Assembly (NCBI RefSeq): GCF_008298015.1
Contig: NZ_VTPX01000023.1
Location: 1 to 36,109 of the forward strand
Origin: Salinicola corii
Lineage (GTDB): Bacteria > Pseudomonadota > Gammaproteobacteria > Pseudomonadales > Halomonadaceae
Reading direction: 5' to 3'
DNA: 36,109 nt
Shown here: in pieces, positions 32,531 through 36,109 of the stretch
How the letters are laid out: each line of letters starts with the position of its first letter
Numbering within the stretch: position 1 is the first letter of the stretch
The notes under the pieces: model-generated
The model's database searches: none
What the model saw: the letters and a program-made list of their open reading frames with translations, nothing else
Told to the model about the DNA's origin: nothing
Position numbers and translations under genes: made by a program

Positions 32531-34606
32531 CTATGGTGCCGGCGACTCTCTGTCCGCCAACGCCTCGCGTCGAATCCGCCAATCCTCCAGACCGATGCGA
32601 GCCCGGGCGCGACGCGCCTGCTCGCGCAGTTCGACGGAAGGAGTGGTCTCGGCATGCAGTAAGGCCTCCGACCAACGATAGTAGGTCGGGTCAGCGAAAT
32701 TCGTTACCGCACCCGCCCTGCTCACCATGACGCCTTCACCGCCATCCTGGTCGTTGAAGGTCAACGCCGCGGGCGACGACACCGGTTGATAGAGATCACG
32801 TCCAACCCAAGGTACTTGTACCTGCGAAAGCGAGTGCGCCCAAAGCGTGGGAAAGATATCGCGATGACTGGTCCAGTCGTCGGACTGCGCCTCGTCGTCC
32901 TTGCGATACGTCGGCGGAATCCACATCAGGATCGGCACGCCGAACTGATCGAACAGGTCCTGGGCATCGGGATAGCTCATCAACGAGCGCGTATTGTGAT
33001 CGCCACTGGCCGCGAACAGCGTGTGGTCCATGAGGCCCGCCGTCTCGAGATCGTCGAGGAATCCGCCCATGCTGTCATTGGCATACTGGTAGGTTTCGAG
33101 AATCGATGCGCCCAGCTCCGGCGACGACGCCAACGCGTCGCCGAGACGCGAGACATCCAGCGGCCCGGGTGCGTAATCCTCGGGGATTTCATAGGGCGGA
33201 TGGTTGGTGATCGACAGCATCACCAATAGCAGCTTCTCGTCCTTGGCATCGGCCTCTTTCAGCAACACCTCGCCGTAGCGGAACATCCACTCGTCGAAGA
33301 GCCCCCAGGTGCTGCCCTTCGCTTCGGGAAACCTCTCCTTGATGGCACTCTCGCCAAGCACCTCATCGAACCCCTGACGCTTGAGCGCCTCATCCAGATC
33401 GCGCCAATGCGCTGACCCGGAGGTCAAAAACACGGTGCGGTAGCCCTCGCGCTCGTAGGGTGCCACCGCCGAGGTAGAGTACTGCCGGTAACCGTAGCGG
33501 CCCTGGGTCAAAGGCGTGATGGGAGTATCGAAGAGCAATCCTTCCAGACTGGGATGCGTGCCATTCCCCGAAGAGAGTGCGTGAGGGAAATAATCGGCTT
33601 TCCTTTCCAGCCAGGGTCGCAGCCGACCCAGTAGGTCGTTGTTTTCAGGATCATCGAAGCCTAACGGAGGGCGCCCCCAACTCTCCATCAGGCTGACAAC
33701 GACATGCGGCGGCCGACGTTTCGCAGCGGGGACGGCCGGCGTCTTCTCGACCATATGAGCGGCTACCGCCTGAGGAGTGTCGACCCCGCTCCAACCCAGC
33801 GCCTCGGCCGCTTCCATCGGCGTGGCGAACCCGTAACGCTCCAGTCCCGAGAGCGGATCGTCATCGATCTGACTAGCCTCACGCTCACCCCAGGCCAGAT
33901 AGAATGCCTGCGGACCACTGGGGACCAGATCATTGATGAAAGCACTCGACGATACCGCCATGTGCATCTCGCGCAGCGGGAACTCGCCCAGGCTGCCTCG
34001 CCCCAGGCCAATCAGCGCGACGAGGGAAACGACGGCGAGGATACCCGCCCGACGCCAGCCGAGCCGGCGCCGCTGGCGTCGGTGGCCACGGCGCATCAAC
34101 ACGATCTGGGTCCCCGTCATGCCGATCAGCACTACCAGCAGAGGCAAGACCGGATAATCGCTCCAGACAGTCTGCAATACGGCCCTCGTGTCGTCTTCGA
34201 ACAAGCCGAAGATCAGAGAGTTGATCGGCCCTTGGTAAAAGCTGAAATAGAAGTGGTTGATCAACGCCAGCAGGTTGACGAGCACCATAATCGCAATGGC
34301 CCAGACCAGCCACAGACGCAGCCATGTGGCAATGACGATGCGTGGCAGCGGCAGCAGCGCCGTCGCTACCAGCAGCCAAGGACCGAGCAGCGTTGCCATC
34401 GTCTTGGCGTCGAAACGCATCCCCAGCCAGAACGCATTGGCAAGCTCGCCGGTCGGCACATCCAGCGACGGTGGCGCCTCGAGTTGCCACAGTGCCAGAC
34501 GCATCAAGGCCAGCGTCACTACCCCGATGAGGCCCAAACGCCACACCTGCCGGTTCATCTCGCACCAGTGCTGCCAGCGCATTCTCGTCGTGGAATCGTT
34601 CTGCAT
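32531..34606 (-). CDS. LTA-synthase-type membrane sulfatase/phosphotransferase
   Basis: A 691-residue inner-membrane protein. Five hydrophobic helices occupy residues about 20-230 (for example LLGPWLLVATALLPL, WAIAIMVLVNLLALI, VLPLLVVLIGMTG). A periplasmic alkaline-phosphatase-fold domain begins at PPHVVVSLMESWG. The metal/nucleophile Thr is in SGNGTHPSLEGLLFDTP and late metal ligands are in AASGDHNTRSL. This layout is that of LtaS/OpgB/EptA-like phosphoglycerol or phosphoethanolamine transferases. Which group it transfers, and onto which glycan or lipid, cannot be told. ATG 34606 is preferred over a longer start; the ribosome site is weak. Confidence 0.85.
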   Translation of the reverse strand: MQNDSTTRMRWQHWCEMNRQVWRLGLIGVVTLALMRLALWQLEAPPSLDVPTGELANAFWLGMRFDAKTMATLLGPWLLVATALLPLPRIVIATWLRLWLVWAIAIMVLVNLLALINHFYFSFYQGPINSLIFGLFEDDTRAVLQTVWSDYPVLPLLVVLIGMTGTQIVLMRRGHRRQRRRLGWRRAGILAVVSLVALIGLGRGSLGEFPLREMHMAVSSSAFINDLVPSGPQAFYLAWGEREASQIDDDPLSGLERYGFATPMEAAEALGWSGVDTPQAVAAHMVEKTPAVPAAKRRPPHVVVSLMESWGRPPLGFDDPENNDLLGRLRPWLERKADYFPHALSSGNGTHPSLEGLLFDTPITPLTQGRYGYRQYSTSAVAPYEREGYRTVFLTSGSAHWRDLDEALKRQGFDEVLGESAIKERFPEAKGSTWGLFDEWMFRYGEVLLKEADAKDEKLLLVMLSITNHPPYEIPEDYAPGPLDVSRLGDALASSPELGASILETYQYANDSMGGFLDDLETAGLMDHTLFAASGDHNTRSLMSYPDAQDLFDQFGVPILMWIPPTYRKDDEAQSDDWTSHRDIFPTLWAHSLSQVQVPWVGRDLYQPVSSPAALTFNDQDGGEGVMVSRAGAVTNFADPTYYRWSEALLHAETTPSVELREQARRARARIGLEDWRIRREALADRESPAP

Positions 34607-34704
34607 ATGTCGTCTCGACCTGGTCGGGCGGCACACTATACCGGCCTCGGATAGCCCTGACGATCAATGACCAGCCTGGGGATTGGGGTTAAACCTCGGA
34701 AACG

Positions 34705-34732
34705 ACGACGCGCGGCCAGAGCCGCGCGTCGT
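34705..34732 (-). terminator. Strong hairpin downstream of the serine acetyltransferase gene
   Basis: A perfect 12-pair GC-rich stem (34705-34716 with 34721-34732, loop CAGA) lies 24 bases beyond the acetyltransferase stop codon. The minus-strand sequence after it has only a short T stretch. It also precedes the sulfatase gene by about 100 bases. A second smaller stem (CCTGCCC/GGGCAGG) overlaps the stop codon itself. Confidence 0.6.
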
Positions 34733-34755
34733 GAACCATTCCCGCCCTGCCCCCC

Positions 34756-35667
34756 TCAAGGGCAGGGTCCACTCTGGGTGTTGGCCTGGGTGATATTGCT
34801 CTTGGGGGGTACGCTGCAGATTAGCCAGACGTTACCGCCGATGATCGACCCCTTGCCGACCGTGATGCGCCCCAGAATGGTCGCGCCGGCGTAGATGACC
34901 ACGTCGTCCTCGACGATGGGGTGGCGCGGCAGGCCCTTCTCAAGGTGCCCTTTCTCGTCCGCCGGAAAACGCTTGGCACCCAGCGTGACCGCCTGATAGA
35001 GGCGTACGCGATTGCCGATGATCGCCGTTTCGCCGATCACCACGCCGGTGCCGTGATCGATGAAGAACCCTTCGCCGATCTGCGCGCCGGGATGAATGTC
35101 GATACCGGTATCGGAATGGGCCAGCTCGGCGATGATCCGCGCCACCAGTCCGGCCCCCGCCTGGTAGAAATAGTGAGCAATGCGATGGTAGATCACGGCA
35201 TGAACGCCGGGATAGCAGAGCAGGACTTCATCGACGCTGCGCGCCGCCGGATCGCCGTAGAAAGCCGCCATGACATCGTCGTCGAGACGTCGACGCAGGC
35301 TCGGCAGGCTATCCGCGAAACCCTGGATGATCCGCGTCGCCGTGGCCGTGTGCTCGGCACCCTTGTCACCGCCGAGCCGCGCCATGTAACGCAGTTCCAG
35401 CAGGACTTCCTCGTGTAGCGCGTTGAGCGCGCGGTCCAGGGTGTGACCGACGTAGAAGTCCTCGCTCTCCTTGCGCAGATCGGAAGGCCCCAGACGCATG
35501 GGGAAGATGGCCCCGCTCAGGAATTCCAGCGTCTCGCGGATGCGATGACGCGACGGCAACTCACGGCAACCCTTCTCTTTCTCCCGACCGTTTTGGGCGC
35601 GCCACTGCTCGCGCGTGGCGCGGAGCTGGGACACGATGCCATCGAGCTGCCAGTTGACGTGCTGCAT
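34756..35667 (-). CDS. Serine O-acetyltransferase (EpsC/CysE type)
   Basis: A 303-residue hexapeptide-repeat acetyltransferase that makes O-acetylserine, the precursor of cysteine. The N-terminal 150 residues are helical (longer than in E. coli CysE), as in EpsC/SrpH-type enzymes. Then YPGVHAVIYHRIAHYFY leads to the left-handed beta helix IHPGAQIGEGFFIDHGTGVVIGETAIIGN, with active-site His in DIHPG and IDHGTG. The tail SNITQANTQSGPCP is shorter than the cysteine-feedback tail of CysE. Sulfate activation (cysN) lies just upstream on the same strand, 134 bases away, which fits a role in cysteine synthesis. Confidence 0.9.
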   Translation of the reverse strand: MQHVNWQLDGIVSQLRATREQWRAQNGREKEKGCRELPSRHRIRETLEFLSGAIFPMRLGPSDLRKESEDFYVGHTLDRALNALHEEVLLELRYMARLGGDKGAEHTATATRIIQGFADSLPSLRRRLDDDVMAAFYGDPAARSVDEVLLCYPGVHAVIYHRIAHYFYQAGAGLVARIIAELAHSDTGIDIHPGAQIGEGFFIDHGTGVVIGETAIIGNRVRLYQAVTLGAKRFPADEKGHLEKGLPRHPIVEDDVVIYAGATILGRITVGKGSIIGGNVWLICSVPPKSNITQANTQSGPCP

Positions 35668-35801
35668 GAAGATTTCCTTTCAATCGCGGACGCAAGCGTC
35701 GGGCCGGAGCGACATGATACACCCGGGGGCGCCTAGGCCAAATGTCGCCGGACGCCGCCTCGCGAAGCGATCCCTGCCTTTTGCCAAGCCTTGTCGCTCG
35801 C

Positions 35802-36109
35802 CTAGCGCTCTTGATGCGTCTCGCGCGTGATCCCTGCAAACAACTCACTCATATCCTTCGCCTCCCAGTGCGGAAAGTGCTTTCGAATCAGCGCGTTGAA
35901 TTCGATCTCGAACGCCTGCCAGTCGACGACGCCATCGGTCTCGTCGGCCGCCCCTTCGACGGCACCGCGAATTAGCCCGGCTCCGACAGTGATATTGGTC
36001 AGCCGGTCGATCACCACGAAGCTCCCGGTTCCCGGGCTCTTGCGGTAGTCGTCCAGCGGCACGCTAACCGTCAGCTCGATCTGGCAGCGACCGATGGCGT
36101 TGAGCGCTA
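35802..36109 (-). CDS. cysN: Sulfate adenylyltransferase subunit 1 (CysN), C-terminal part
   Basis: The frame enters from the right edge and ends at 35802. The visible 102 residues begin [15 protein letters not shown] and continue with [21 protein letters not shown] and TNITVGAG, the third domain of CysN, the EF-Tu-like GTPase partner of CysD in ATP sulfurylase. It ends about 50 residues later without a CysC kinase domain, so this is stand-alone CysN, not a CysNC fusion. The GTPase domain is beyond the window. Confidence 0.92.
   Translation of the reverse strand, partial: ALNAIGRCQIELTVSVPLDDYRKSPGTGSFVVIDRLTNITVGAGLIRGAVEGAADETDGVVDWQAFEIEFNALIRKHFPHWEAKDMSELFAGITRETHQER

Overview
The window is a high-GC (by eye above 60%) gammaproteobacterial chromosome segment. 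The gene content and protein style (EF-P with Lys34, epmA and epmB, CmoA/CmoB, ParC/ParE, EpsC-type serine acetyltransferase, CysN, a protealysin-type M4 protease with an emfourin-like inhibitor) suggest a halophilic member of the Halomonadaceae or a close relative. The genus is an inference from protein resemblance.

Bases 1-2950 are an accessory scar. An IS30-type transposase tail abuts a clearly AT-richer patch (about 97-1730) holding the 5' half of an AvrD-like gene and an intact type II thioesterase. A decayed IS5-family element follows, then the 5' end of an IS110-family element whose non-coding leader folds into several hairpins (candidate bridge RNA region). The scar ends in the 3' stub of a host FAD-dependent oxidoreductase gene. 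The stub overlaps a NUDIX hydrolase gene, which is followed by arfB.

Bases 3870-13104 form a peptide uptake and hydrolysis locus on the minus strand: a substrate-binding protein with a Tat-like signal, two permeases, a fused double ATPase, an M81 (MlrC-like) peptidase and an M20 amidohydrolase. A divergent LysR-type regulator sits next to a good T-N11-A palindrome.

Bases 13120-17062 carry the EF-P beta-lysylation set (epmA, efp, epmB) with an SDR dehydrogenase gene overlapping epmA. The space between the SDR gene and efp holds two diverged copies of one structured repeat, whose stems differ in sequence but keep pairing, and a palindrome made of IS5-type ends that touches the efp stop codon.

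Bases 17102-20690 hold a QseBC/PmrAB-like two-component system, a divergent GT2 glycosyltransferase gene with a PmrA-box-like sequence upstream, and a DUF3465 protein. Bases 20775-22372 hold the emfourin/protealysin pair with tandem terminators. The rest is housekeeping: serB, parC-parE-yqiA-pgi (minus), cmoA-cmoB (plus), a large membrane sulfatase-fold transferase, an EpsC-type serine acetyltransferase and the 3' end of cysN cut by the window edge. I saw no tRNA, rRNA or CRISPR array.
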